Shown here: one piece after another, positions 7,615 through 15,960 of the stretch
Layout: the number at the start of each line of letters is the position of its first letter
Position numbering within the stretch: the stretch's first letter is position 1
Origin: Bacteroidota bacterium
GTDB lineage: Bacteria; Spirochaetota; Spirochaetia; JABMQR01
NCBI GenBank assembly: GCA_013202335.1
Contig: JABMQR010000163.1
Span: 1-33,325, forward strand
Direction: 5' to 3'
Length of the DNA: 33,325 nt
Position numbers and translations under genes: made by a program
Notes under the pieces: generated by a model
Told to the model about the DNA's origin: nothing
Seen by the model: only the letters and a program-made list of their open reading frames with translations
Databases searched by the model: none

Positions 7615-9342
7615 ATGCTGAAATTACTGAAAAATTTGAAACCTTATACACTATCCATTATTCTTATCAGTTTACTGACATTTGCAAGAGCAATATCAGA
7701 ACTGTTTCTTCCAACATTAATGGCAGATATCGTTGATGTCGGTATAGTAACGGGGGATATCCCGTATATATGGAAAACTGGATTGATTATGCTTATCGTT
7801 ACGGCGGGCGGGATAGTTTGTGCGATAACTGCACGCTTTTTCTCCTCAAAAGCAGGTGTTGGATTCAGCCGTGATGTAAGAAAAAAAGTCTTTCATCGGG
7901 TGGAGTCCTTTTCACTAAATGAGTTTGATGAAATTGGGACATCATCCATGATCACCCGGACAACAAACGATATTAATCAAGTGCAGCAAGCGGTAGTACT
8001 TATGTTGAGCATGATGATATATGCACCCATGATGGCAATCGGCGGAATCATTATGGCGATTTCCAAAGATCCTCCACTCTCAATGGTTCTGGTTGTTATT
8101 GTTCCAGTAATTGTACTGGTTGTTATCGTTGTAGCTAGTAAAGGATTACCGCTGTTCAAGCAGATCCAGATAAAAATTGATGGGTTAAATATGGTTTTGA
8201 GAGAGAGTTTGATTGGTGTACGGGTTATTCGTGCATTTAACAAAACGGCACATGAAAAGACCCGGTTTGACAAAGCAAGCAGAGACCTGGCCGATACATC
8301 GATTAAAGTTAATAAATTGATGGCTGTAATGATGCCCATAATGATGCTTCTGTTCAATTTCACTACTATAGCAATTATCTGGTTTGGCGGGATCAGGATT
8401 GATAACGGGGCTATGCAGATAGGGGATTTAATGGCGTTTATTCAGTATATTATGCGGATAATGTTTGCCCTGATGATGCTCATCATGATGTTCATCATGA
8501 TTCCGCGTGCAGCTGTATCCGCAGTCCGAATAAATAAAATTCTTGAAAAAGATTCTGATATCAAGGACCCTGAACATCCAAAAAGCTCTTCCGGACAAAC
8601 TGGTAGAATTGAGTACAGAAATGTTTCATTCAGATATCACGGTGCAGAGGAGCCGGCTGTCAGAAACATCTCTTTTATCGCAGAACCAGGTGAAGTAACC
8701 GCTATTATTGGTGGTACCGGATCGGGTAAATCGACTCTCATTAATCTACTTCCCCGATTTTATGATGTGCATTCGGGGAGTATCCTGGTGAATGGTGTTG
8801 ATATAAGGGAGATGAGCCAGGAAGATTTGCGTGATAAAATTGGATTAGTTCCCCAAAAATCCGTACTGTTTTCTGGAACAGTAGCCGATAATATTCGCTT
8901 TGGTGCACGCAAGGCATCGATTGAAGAGGTGGAACATGCAGCAGATATTGCACAGGCGGGTAGTTTTGTCGGAGAAATGGAGAATGGGTATGAATCAGAA
9001 ATTTCTCAGGGCGGGACAAATGTATCCGGAGGGCAAAAGCAGCGCCTTGCTATTGCGCGTGCTGTAGCAAAGAGACCTGAAATCTATCTTTTTGATGATA
9101 GTTTTTCGGCACTGGATTTTAAAACTGATGCAGCTCTGCGCAGGGCATTAAAAGATGAGACCCAAAAGGCAGCGGTACTCATAATATCTCAACGAGTTAG
9201 TACAGTTATGCATGCTGACAATATTATCGTAATGGATGATGGCCGTATTGAGGCTCAGGGAACACATTATGAACTGCTTCAAACCTGTTCAATTTATAAC
9301 GAAATTGCCAATTCACAGTTAGCAGGGGAGGAACCGGCATGA
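7615..9342 (+). CDS. ABC exporter half-transporter, degenerate-site subunit
   Basis: 575 residues: six membrane helices (about residues 12-300), then an ATPase domain. Walker A is GGTGSGKST (366-374), the Q-loop Gln is at 414 and the signature is VSGGQ (470-474). Walker B is IYLFDD, so Asp495 stands where the catalytic Glu normally is. The H-loop position is Gln526 (IISQR) instead of His. These are the marks of the inactive-Walker-B partner of heterodimeric exporters such as TM287/288 or BmrCD. It overlaps the next gene by four bases (ATGA), fitting stoichiometric production. AGGAG precedes the ATG. Probable multidrug or lipid-type exporter in the inner membrane; substrate unknown. Confidence 0.92.
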   Translation: MLKLLKNLKPYTLSIILISLLTFARAISELFLPTLMADIVDVGIVTGDIPYIWKTGLIMLIVTAGGIVCAITARFFSSKAGVGFSRDVRKKVFHRVESFSLNEFDEIGTSSMITRTTNDINQVQQAVVLMLSMMIYAPMMAIGGIIMAISKDPPLSMVLVVIVPVIVLVVIVVASKGLPLFKQIQIKIDGLNMVLRESLIGVRVIRAFNKTAHEKTRFDKASRDLADTSIKVNKLMAVMMPIMMLLFNFTTIAIIWFGGIRIDNGAMQIGDLMAFIQYIMRIMFALMMLIMMFIMIPRAAVSAVRINKILEKDSDIKDPEHPKSSSGQTGRIEYRNVSFRYHGAEEPAVRNISFIAEPGEVTAIIGGTGSGKSTLINLLPRFYDVHSGSILVNGVDIREMSQEDLRDKIGLVPQKSVLFSGTVADNIRFGARKASIEEVEHAADIAQAGSFVGEMENGYESEISQGGTNVSGGQKQRLAIARAVAKRPEIYLFDDSFSALDFKTDAALRRALKDETQKAAVLIISQRVSTVMHADNIIVMDDGRIEAQGTHYELLQTCSIYNEIANSQLAGEEPA

Positions 9343-11240
9343 GTAATATACACGATAAAAACAATAAGCCTGCAGCATCACAAATGCCGATGAGAGGCGG
9401 AAGAGGCGGCGGACCTGGACGCGGCGGTATGCATGGAATGGGGATGCCTGTTGAAAAACCTAAAGATTTTAAAGGTACGTTCAAAAAGCTTCTAAACTAT
9501 CTCAAACCCAGAAAAGTCAGATTAATATTAGTCTTTTTTCTGGCAGCACTCAGTACCGTTTTTGCTATTTTTAGCCCAAAAGTTATGGGAAGGGCGATTA
9601 CTCGTTTGTTTCAGGGACTAATGATGAAAATGAAGGGCGTTCCGGGAGCCTCTATTGATTTTGAGTATATCCTGCAAATCCTGTTGATTTTAGCAGGGTT
9701 GTATCTTTTCAGTGCTCTGTTCAGTTTCCTGATGCAGTATATTATGGCTAGTGTGGCGCAGAATACTGTCTATGAAATGCGAAAGGATGTAAAGGAGAAG
9801 CTAACCAGGCTTCCACTGAAATTTTTTGATTCACATAGTCATGGTGATATCCTCAGCAGGGTGACTAATGATATTGATCTTATAAGTACCACTTTGCAGC
9901 AAAGTCTTGCGCAAGTAATTACCTCTGTGGTAACTCTTATTGGAATCATCATCATGATGTTAACCATCAGCCCACTGCTGACGCTGGTCACGATTTTAAC
10001 GCTGCCGCTGAGTTTTGTAGCAGTAAAAGCAATTGCCAAACGATCACAAAAGTATTTTGCTGAACAGCAGAAAATACTTGGTGAAGTGAATGGGCATATT
10101 GAGGAGATGTATACCGGTCATCGGGAAGTTAAAGCTTTTAACAGGGAAAAAGAGTCGGTACTGATTTTTGATAAAAAGAACAAGGCTCTCTATGAAGCAG
10201 GATGGAAAGCACAGTTTATTTCGGGGATCATAATGCCGATTATGATGTTCATCAACAATATCGGTTATGTCATTATCTGTGTTGTCGGCGGGATTTTTGC
10301 AGCAAAACGGTTGATTGAAATAGGGGATATACAGGCATTTATCCAGTATTCGAGGCAATTTGCCCAACCCATACAGCAGACTGCAAATATTGCAAATCTG
10401 ATGCAGTCTACGATAGCTGCTGCTGAAAGAGTGTTTGAGATACTGCAGGAAGAGGAGGAGATCAGTGATCCTGAATCCCCCATTGTTATTTCGAAGCCAA
10501 AAGGCGAAGTGGTAATCGAGCAGGTAAATTTCCAATATAACTCCGAAATTCCTCTCATTACTGATATGAATATTGGCGTAAAAGCAGGGCAGTCAGTAGC
10601 TATTGTCGGACCAACAGGTGCCGGAAAAACGACCCTGGTTAATTTACTTATGCGGTTCTATGAGCTGCAGTCGGGAGTAATTAGGGTAGACGGCATTGAT
10701 ATTAAAAAAATGCAGCGAGGAAATTTGCGTAATATATTTGGTATGGTACTGCAGGATACCTGGCTTTTTAAGGGAACAATCCGCGAAAATATAGCGTATG
10801 GGAAAGATGGTGCGACTGAAGATGAAATAGTTGCTGTTGCAAAGGCGGCGCACGCAGATCATTTTATCCGGACTCTGCCTGATGGATATGAAACCGTACT
10901 GAATGAAGAGGCTTCAAATATATCACAGGGCCAAAAACAGCTGCTTACCATTGCAAGGGCATTCCTTTCCAATCCGTCAATTCTTATACTGGATGAGGCA
11001 ACCAGCAGTGTGGATACACGTACTGAGCTTATCATACAGAAAGCTATGGGCGCTTTAATGAAAGGACGCACAAACTTTATTATAGCTCACAGACTCTCAA
11101 CAATTCGTGATGCTGATACTATTCTTGTTATGAATGAAGGAAATATTATTGAGCAGGGTACGCACCAGGAATTACTTGATGCTAACGGGTTTTATGCAGA
11201 TTTGTATAATAGTCAATTCGTTGGGGATGATGCTGTGTAG
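9339..11240 (+). CDS. ABC exporter half-transporter, catalytic-site subunit
   Basis: 633 residues. A Gly/Arg/Met-rich cytosolic N-terminal extension (residues 18-38) leads into PVEKPKDFKGTFKKLL, a stretch typical of the TM288-like partner. Six membrane helices follow, then the ATPase: Walker A GPTGAGKTT (424-432), Gln472, Walker B ILILDE with catalytic Glu553, and His584 (IIAHR). The signature is ISQGQ instead of LSGGQ. Combined with the upstream subunit, one ATP site is complete (this Walker B with the partner's VSGGQ) and one is degenerate. It is the last gene of the marR operon, convergent with the XRE regulator. Heterodimeric type IV exporter call is strong; substrate unknown. Confidence 0.93.
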   Translation: MSNIHDKNNKPAASQMPMRGGRGGGPGRGGMHGMGMPVEKPKDFKGTFKKLLNYLKPRKVRLILVFFLAALSTVFAIFSPKVMGRAITRLFQGLMMKMKGVPGASIDFEYILQILLILAGLYLFSALFSFLMQYIMASVAQNTVYEMRKDVKEKLTRLPLKFFDSHSHGDILSRVTNDIDLISTTLQQSLAQVITSVVTLIGIIIMMLTISPLLTLVTILTLPLSFVAVKAIAKRSQKYFAEQQKILGEVNGHIEEMYTGHREVKAFNREKESVLIFDKKNKALYEAGWKAQFISGIIMPIMMFINNIGYVIICVVGGIFAAKRLIEIGDIQAFIQYSRQFAQPIQQTANIANLMQSTIAAAERVFEILQEEEEISDPESPIVISKPKGEVVIEQVNFQYNSEIPLITDMNIGVKAGQSVAIVGPTGAGKTTLVNLLMRFYELQSGVIRVDGIDIKKMQRGNLRNIFGMVLQDTWLFKGTIRENIAYGKDGATEDEIVAVAKAAHADHFIRTLPDGYETVLNEEASNISQGQKQLLTIARAFLSNPSILILDEATSSVDTRTELIIQKAMGALMKGRTNFIIAHRLSTIRDADTILVMNEGNIIEQGTHQELLDANGFYADLYNSQFVGDDAV

Positions 11241-11291
11241 AAGGGATTGGTATGAACTGTTGTTCTCACAGAAGAAAATTTTCTATCCCTT
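11241..11291. terminator. Possible bidirectional terminator between ABC operon and XRE gene
   Basis: The 50-base convergent gap has outer arms AAGGGAT and ATCCCTT (7 bp) and the inner palindrome AGAAAATTTTCT. The loop between the outer arms is long (37 bases) and T runs are short, so this is only a candidate. Confidence 0.3.
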
Positions 11292-11868
11292 AAAAGCCGG
11301 TAACAGATGATTTGTTGTACCGTACCACCATATGAACAACAGTTTTTCCTGTTCCCGAGTTTTCAATTGAATGGTCGACATCACAATGGTAGGCAATAAA
11401 ATCTCCCTTCTTCAACTCAGTAACATTTTTTCCTGCAGTTACTTTAACCTGACCCTTAATAACTGTAATAAACTCCTCTGAGTTTGGGAAGTGGGGATCT
11501 GATCGCAGGGCAGCTCCCGGTTCGAAAGTTAGCATATACAGCTCCAGATCTTCGACCATACTAAGTGGTGAGAGAACGTGAATAAGGACGCCCTCTTCAT
11601 CAGTATCCAGAGTTACAATATTTTCATACCGGTTAATACTAAATTTTCGTTTTGGTTCATCAGTTCCTTCCAGCAGAGCATGGATCTCAATTCCGAGACC
11701 CTGGGAAATCTTCCAGACAGTCGCAATAGTGGGGTTAACTTTATTTGATTCTATCTGGCTGAGCATAGCCTTGGAAACACCACTTCGTTCTGAGAGTACA
11801 TTAAGTGTAAGATTCTGAGAATTTCGAATTTTTTGAATATTTTTACCGATAAGGGGTGGGTGACCCAT
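11290..11868 (-). CDS. XRE-family regulator with C-terminal cupin domain
   Basis: 192 residues from the chosen start. ATG 11868 has AGAGGAG seven bases upstream, whereas ATG 11874 is too close to it and longer readings include non-coding leader. The N-terminal helix-turn-helix spans residues 8-65 (KIRNSQNLTLNVLSERSGVS, then KAMLSQIESNKVNPTIATVW). A cupin follows at about 110-185, with PHFPNSEEFITVIKGQVKV and a second motif around DFIAYHCDVDHSIEN. This is the architecture of PuuR/SutR-type regulators, where the cupin is the presumed effector pocket. It is divergent from the threonine-degradation genes with back-to-back promoters, so it probably regulates them and itself; effector unknown. Confidence 0.88.
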   Translation of the reverse strand: MGHPPLIGKNIQKIRNSQNLTLNVLSERSGVSKAMLSQIESNKVNPTIATVWKISQGLGIEIHALLEGTDEPKRKFSINRYENIVTLDTDEEGVLIHVLSPLSMVEDLELYMLTFEPGAALRSDPHFPNSEEFITVIKGQVKVTAGKNVTELKKGDFIAYHCDVDHSIENSGTGKTVVHMVVRYNKSSVTGF

Positions 11869-11905
11869 TTGCATTCTCCTCTTTAATTTTTGTCCATCAA
11901 ACAAA

Positions 11906-11933
11906 ATAATATCATATTTGCAGAAAGTGTCAA
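11906..11933 (-). promoter_or_regulatory. Promoter of the XRE-cupin gene
   Basis: On the minus strand: TTGACA (11928-11933), 16-base spacer, TATTAT (11906-11911), 38 bases before the chosen ATG. Its -35 is separated by nine bases from the -35 of the divergent tdh promoter. Confidence 0.6.
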
Positions 11934-11942
11934 ACCTGAAAA

Positions 11943-11971
11943 TTGACATTCTATTTGAAGTTCATTATACT
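11943..11971 (+). promoter_or_regulatory. Promoter of the tdh-kbl operon with operator-like repeats
   Basis: TTGACA (11943-11948), 17-base spacer, TATACT (11966-11971). The -10 sits inside the inverted repeat GTTCA-N6-TGAAC (11960-11975). A near-copy of its left half, TTCATTATA, recurs at 11981-11989 next to the palindrome TGAATTCA. This is a good repressor-binding arrangement for the neighbouring XRE-cupin protein. Confidence 0.65.
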
Positions 11972-11977
11972 GAACAT

Positions 11978-12202
11978 GAATTCATTATAGTAAACACCTT
12001 TATTAAAGTTTTGTAAAGGAGCCAATTTAAGAAATCGAAGATTGCTTAAATTAAGCTTTTGAAGTTTTCGATATAATTAGCTTAATTACATAATATTTAT
12101 AAGCAATTGAAATTATCGAAAATTTTTTAAAATGGGTTTTTGGAGGAAATGGATTGACTGAACGGAACTCTGGCAAATTTGCATGGCACAAAGGAGAAAA
12201 TC
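11978..12202 (+). promoter_or_regulatory. Long dyad-rich leader of tdh
   Basis: About 225 bases lie between the promoter and the GTG start. They contain GCTTAA-A-TTAAGC (12044-12056), the 9-bp arms AATTAAGCT (12049-12057) and AGCTTAATT (12079-12087), which share bases and so exclude each other, and the imperfect pair AAGTTTTCGAT (12062-12072) / ATCGAAAATTT (12115-12125). GGAGGAAATGGATTGA at 12142-12157 is a ribosome site with a two-codon frame. No known riboswitch consensus was recognised. Confidence 0.4.
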
Positions 12203-13165
12203 GTGAAACGGATACTGATAACCGGGGCACTTGGGCAGCTTGGATCAGAAATAGCGGTTGAGTTGCGAAAGCGTTATGGGAGCGGTAATGTTGTGCTGAC
12301 CGATGTCAGAAATGACATTAATCTCGATTTAATAGAAACAGGACCATTCTACACTGTTGACTGCAGAAATGGAGAAAAACTGGCAGAAATTGTACGAAAT
12401 CACAAGATAGATACCATTTACCATCTGGCTGCGCTGCTTTCTGCTACCTCGGAACTGAACCCGCAAAAAGCATGGGACATAAATATGAACGGCCTTATGA
12501 CTGCCCTGGAAGTTGCCAGAGTCGAAAAGTGCTCACTATTTACACCATCCTCGATTGGTGCATTCGGCCCAACAACACCCAGGGATTATACCCCGCAGGA
12601 TACTATTCAGCGACCCACATCGATGTATGGTGTAACAAAAGTTGCGGGGGAACTCCTTTGCGATTATTACCATCATAAATATGATGTTGATAGCCGGGGA
12701 GTCAGATACCCGGGAATTATCTCAAATCTTACTCCGCCGGGAGGCGGCACTACAGATTTTGCGGTAGAAATTTATTATGCAGCCGTAGAGAATGGTTCCT
12801 ATGAATGCCCTTTGTCAGATAACACCTACCTTGATATGATGTATATGCCGGATGCAGTAAAAGCAGCAATTGGTATAATGGAAGCGGATTCAGCAGCACT
12901 CCGACATAGGAATGCTTTTAATGTGGGAGCTATGAGCTTCTGTCCGGAAGAGCAGGCAGCTTATATTAGAAAACATATACCAGATTTTTCCATTACGTAC
13001 AGAATTGATCCAGTAAAACAGGCCATTGCTGATTCCTGGCCAAATATTCTTGAAGATTATGCGGCACGGGTGGAGTGGGGATGGAAACCGGAATATACCC
13101 TTGAAACAATGACAGAGGATATGCTGCACACGTTGCATAATCGATTGATCGGTTCTGGTATGTAG
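12203..13165 (+). CDS. tdh: L-threonine 3-dehydrogenase, SDR (epimerase-like) type
   Basis: 320 residues from GTG 12203, which has AAGGAG six bases upstream; this gives MKRILITGALGQLGSE, the natural start of the NAD-binding fold. NAD motif TGALGQLG (7-14), then IYHLAALLSA, active-site Ser (FTPSSIGAFGPTTPR, about 116-117) and YGVTK (Tyr142, Lys146). RYPGIIS, PGGGTTDFAVEIYYAA and MMYMPDA are characteristic of the short-chain threonine dehydrogenases (the animal/Flavobacterium/Cupriavidus type), not the zinc alcohol-dehydrogenase type. It oxidises threonine to 2-amino-3-ketobutyrate with NAD. Kbl, the next enzyme, starts 22 bases later, which confirms the assignment. Confidence 0.93.
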   Translation: MKRILITGALGQLGSEIAVELRKRYGSGNVVLTDVRNDINLDLIETGPFYTVDCRNGEKLAEIVRNHKIDTIYHLAALLSATSELNPQKAWDINMNGLMTALEVARVEKCSLFTPSSIGAFGPTTPRDYTPQDTIQRPTSMYGVTKVAGELLCDYYHHKYDVDSRGVRYPGIISNLTPPGGGTTDFAVEIYYAAVENGSYECPLSDNTYLDMMYMPDAVKAAIGIMEADSAALRHRNAFNVGAMSFCPEEQAAYIRKHIPDFSITYRIDPVKQAIADSWPNILEDYAARVEWGWKPEYTLETMTEDMLHTLHNRLIGSGM

Positions 13166-13187
13166 CAGATTTACAGGAGGTAAATAG

Positions 13188-14390
13188 ATGTTTGGGGACA
13201 TGAAAAAAGACATTACACAAACGCTGGAAAAACTCAGGAGAGAGGGGTTATATAAGCAAGAAAGGATTTTGACATCACCTCAGGGCAGCAGAATCTCTGT
13301 ACATACCGAAACGTATTCCGGTACTGTGTTGAATTTCTGTTCAAACAACTATCTGGGCCTTGCTTCCCATCCGGACGTGGTTAAAGCAGCACAAGAGGCG
13401 ATGGATACCTGGGGATTCGGCCTCTCTTCAGTTCGGTTTATCTGCGGCACTCAGCAGCTTCATAAGGATTTAGAGAAGCAGGTCTCTGCTTTTTTGGGGA
13501 CGGAGGATACACTTCTCTATGCAGCCTGTTTCGATGCAAACGGCGGAGTTTTTGAGCCGCTTTTAGGCTCAGAGGATGCTATCATTTCAGATTCATTGAA
13601 TCATGCATCAATTATTGATGGTGTTCGATTGTGCAAAGCCCTGCGTTATCGGTATTCCCACAGCAGCATGCAGGATCTGGAGCGATGTCTGAAAGAATCA
13701 GTAAATGCCCGATACCGATTAATCTGTACTGATGGTGTATTCTCTATGGATGGAGATACGGCAAAACTGGCAGAAATTTGTAATCTGGCTGATCGTTATG
13801 ATGCTCTTGTGATGGTTGATGATTCACATGCTACCGGCTATATCGGAAAAACCGGCAGGGGTACACCCGAACTTACCGGAACCATCGGGCGGGTTGATAT
13901 TATAACCACTACTTTCGGGAAAGCACTTGGCGGTGCCAGCGGCGGCTGTACATCCGGGAGAAAAGAAATCATTAATCTGTTAAGACAGCGCTCAAGACCC
14001 TATCTCTTTTCAAATACTCTTGCTCCCGCAGTTGCAGGGGGAACACAAAAGGTCCTTGAAATACTATCTGAATCAACAGAGCTTCGTGATCGACTGGTAA
14101 TCTCTGCTGATTATTTTCGAAAGCGCATGAAGGATGCAGGCTTTGATATAGTCGATGGTGATACAGCAATAGTCCCGGTTATGCTCTATGATGAAAAAAC
14201 GGCGGCTGCAATGGCAGATGCATTGCTGTTGGAAGGGATCTATGCAATTAGTTTTTCCTATCCGGTTGTTCCAAAGGGAAAAGCAAGAATACGGCTTCAG
14301 ATATCAGCTGCACATACAAAGGAAGATCTTGATTTTGCCGTGGATGCCTTTGTAAAAGTAGGTAAGTCTATGGGGCTTGCAGTAAGCTGA
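13188..14390 (+). CDS. kbl: Glycine C-acetyltransferase (2-amino-3-ketobutyrate CoA ligase)
   Basis: 400 residues, usual for the family. PLP enzyme that splits 2-amino-3-ketobutyrate with CoA into glycine and acetyl-CoA. Seen: [26 protein letters not shown], the cofactor-site [10 protein letters not shown] (His139), [12 protein letters not shown] (Asp211, His214) and [14 protein letters not shown] with the Schiff-base Lys245. The C-terminus [18 protein letters not shown] matches the alpha-oxoamine synthase group. The related KBL/8-amino-7-oxononanoate enzymes are excluded mainly by the adjacent tdh. AGGAGG precedes the ATG. Its stop abuts the stop of the opposing sbcB gene with no gap and no terminator between them. 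Confidence 0.95.
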   Translation: MFGDMKKDITQTLEKLRREGLYKQERILTSPQGSRISVHTETYSGTVLNFCSNNYLGLASHPDVVKAAQEAMDTWGFGLSSVRFICGTQQLHKDLEKQVSAFLGTEDTLLYAACFDANGGVFEPLLGSEDAIISDSLNHASIIDGVRLCKALRYRYSHSSMQDLERCLKESVNARYRLICTDGVFSMDGDTAKLAEICNLADRYDALVMVDDSHATGYIGKTGRGTPELTGTIGRVDIITTTFGKALGGASGGCTSGRKEIINLLRQRSRPYLFSNTLAPAVAGGTQKVLEILSESTELRDRLVISADYFRKRMKDAGFDIVDGDTAIVPVMLYDEKTAAAMADALLLEGIYAISFSYPVVPKGKARIRLQISAAHTKEDLDFAVDAFVKVGKSMGLAVS

Positions 14391-15806
14391 TTATTGTTCA
14401 TGAAATAATTTTTTCTCAAGAAGCTCAGCATAATCCGCTAAATCTCTGAGTATTATTTTATCTTTTGCACTGATATCGGTACGTTCACTCTTTTCTGCTA
14501 TTTTTCGTTTGAAAAACTGGAGATTAATTATCACATCAGCTGGTGGAAACAATATTCGGCTGGCCGCAAAACTTTTCCATTTTTTTACCTCTTCTTCATT
14601 AAGAAGTTCAGGATAGTTTCGTGCGGTATATCTCCATAACATTTCGGGAATTCGGGTGTCGCTAAAGTTTAAGCGAAGGGACAAAAGTTCATTTGCCGGT
14701 GTATTGTGAATAATTTGGAATCTTTCGCGATCTTCATCACTAAAGAAACCGCCGGTATAAATCCGGAAATCCGGGTCGGAAACCACCTCAGGTTTCTGCC
14801 TGTCGAAAGCTGACCGTAATTTCATGGGGATGTCAGGCCGCTCCTCAATTCTTGCGAAATGTTCCATACAAAGTTTCTTGTCAATTTTAAGTCTTGCAGC
14901 ATTGTCGTCTGTAAGGGTCCCTGCCGGAGCAATAAAGGGTGATTTATTCAGAGAAATTCTGGTTAATTTCGTTTCACTGCTCAGCAGTTCTTCTGCGTTT
15001 GCTGTGATCAATGTTTCAGGATCGTTTGACAAATTGTAGCAGATAATTGAGTTGCTGTTATTTGGGTTTACTGCAAGAGGAAGAACCAGTGCGGTACAAC
15101 CATATTCTGAGGTGTGTACCGCAGAAGTATGAAGTATGGGTTTATGCTGATAAAGGTTGATTTTCTCCTTAAGAGCGCTCTTTTTTCGATGGGAAAATGC
15201 GTATGCATAGAGTTCCGGTTGTTTGGTACGTATCAATCGGGCAATTTCCAGAGTTGCATACACATCTGCCAGAGCATCATGAGCATCAGTATGTTTAATA
15301 TCATTTGCCTCAGTAAGGGCTTCTAAACGAAAAGAGGGACGACCTTCGTCGTTTTTAGGCCAATGAATACCATCCGGTCGCAGATCATGTGCAGCGCGCA
15401 CCATATCTATGATATCCCAACGGGTATTTCCATGTGCATATTCCCGTAGATACGGGTCATAGAAGTTTCGATATAACGCATTTCGTATAAATTCATCATC
15501 AAATTTAATATTATTAAATCCGGTTACACAGGTTCCGGGTTTAGAAAATTCTTCATTGATACGCTGGATGAAATCATTCTCAGGCAGCCCCTTTTGGAGG
15601 GTCGTTTGAGGGGTGATTCCGGTTACCAGACAGGCAAGTGGATCCGGCAGGTAATCATCGGTTATCCTGCAATAGAAAATAATCGGCTCACCAATTATTT
15701 TGAGGTTTATGTCAGTCCTTAATCCCGCAAATTGCGCAATTCTGTCATACTGGGAATGTAATCCAAATGTTTCCAGATCGTACCAGAAAATAGTCTCATC
15801 CTGCAT
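14391..15806 (-). CDS. sbcB: Exodeoxyribonuclease I
   Basis: 471 residues, close to E. coli ExoI (475). 3'-5' exonuclease on single-stranded DNA used in repair and recombination. The DEDDh active site is complete: YDLETFG (Asp10, Glu12), GFNNIKFDDEF (Asp103), HDALADVYATLE (His176, Asp181). The ExoI-specific context is also there: WDIIDMVRAAHDLRP, RPSFRLEALTEAN and a C-terminal part with RYTARNYPELLNEEE. No clear ribosome site is seen before the ATG, so the start is the least certain part. It is a stand-alone gene, convergent on kbl and divergent from hexokinase. Confidence 0.93.
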   Translation of the reverse strand: MQDETIFWYDLETFGLHSQYDRIAQFAGLRTDINLKIIGEPIIFYCRITDDYLPDPLACLVTGITPQTTLQKGLPENDFIQRINEEFSKPGTCVTGFNNIKFDDEFIRNALYRNFYDPYLREYAHGNTRWDIIDMVRAAHDLRPDGIHWPKNDEGRPSFRLEALTEANDIKHTDAHDALADVYATLEIARLIRTKQPELYAYAFSHRKKSALKEKINLYQHKPILHTSAVHTSEYGCTALVLPLAVNPNNSNSIICYNLSNDPETLITANAEELLSSETKLTRISLNKSPFIAPAGTLTDDNAARLKIDKKLCMEHFARIEERPDIPMKLRSAFDRQKPEVVSDPDFRIYTGGFFSDEDRERFQIIHNTPANELLSLRLNFSDTRIPEMLWRYTARNYPELLNEEEVKKWKSFAASRILFPPADVIINLQFFKRKIAEKSERTDISAKDKIILRDLADYAELLEKKLFHEQ

Positions 15807-15960
15807 AATAAAATATCATAGCATAATTATTAAAAAAAATCCGCAATGAAAGTAGATGCAGTGGGTGAAAAGGTGAAACTTCATACCACTGCTAAATGGT
15901 TGAAATATAATAAATTCTCATTTACAATCAGTCGCATCACACCAGTTGAAGGAGCCCCTT

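Noticed and set aside
10044..10535. Long minus-strand open frames across the ABC genes, also at 7977-8363
   Set aside because: They lie opposite strongly supported ABC transporter motifs and encode no recognisable protein.
11978..12202. Glycine or threonine riboswitch in the tdh leader
   Set aside because: No known riboswitch core sequence was recognised; only generic dyads are present.
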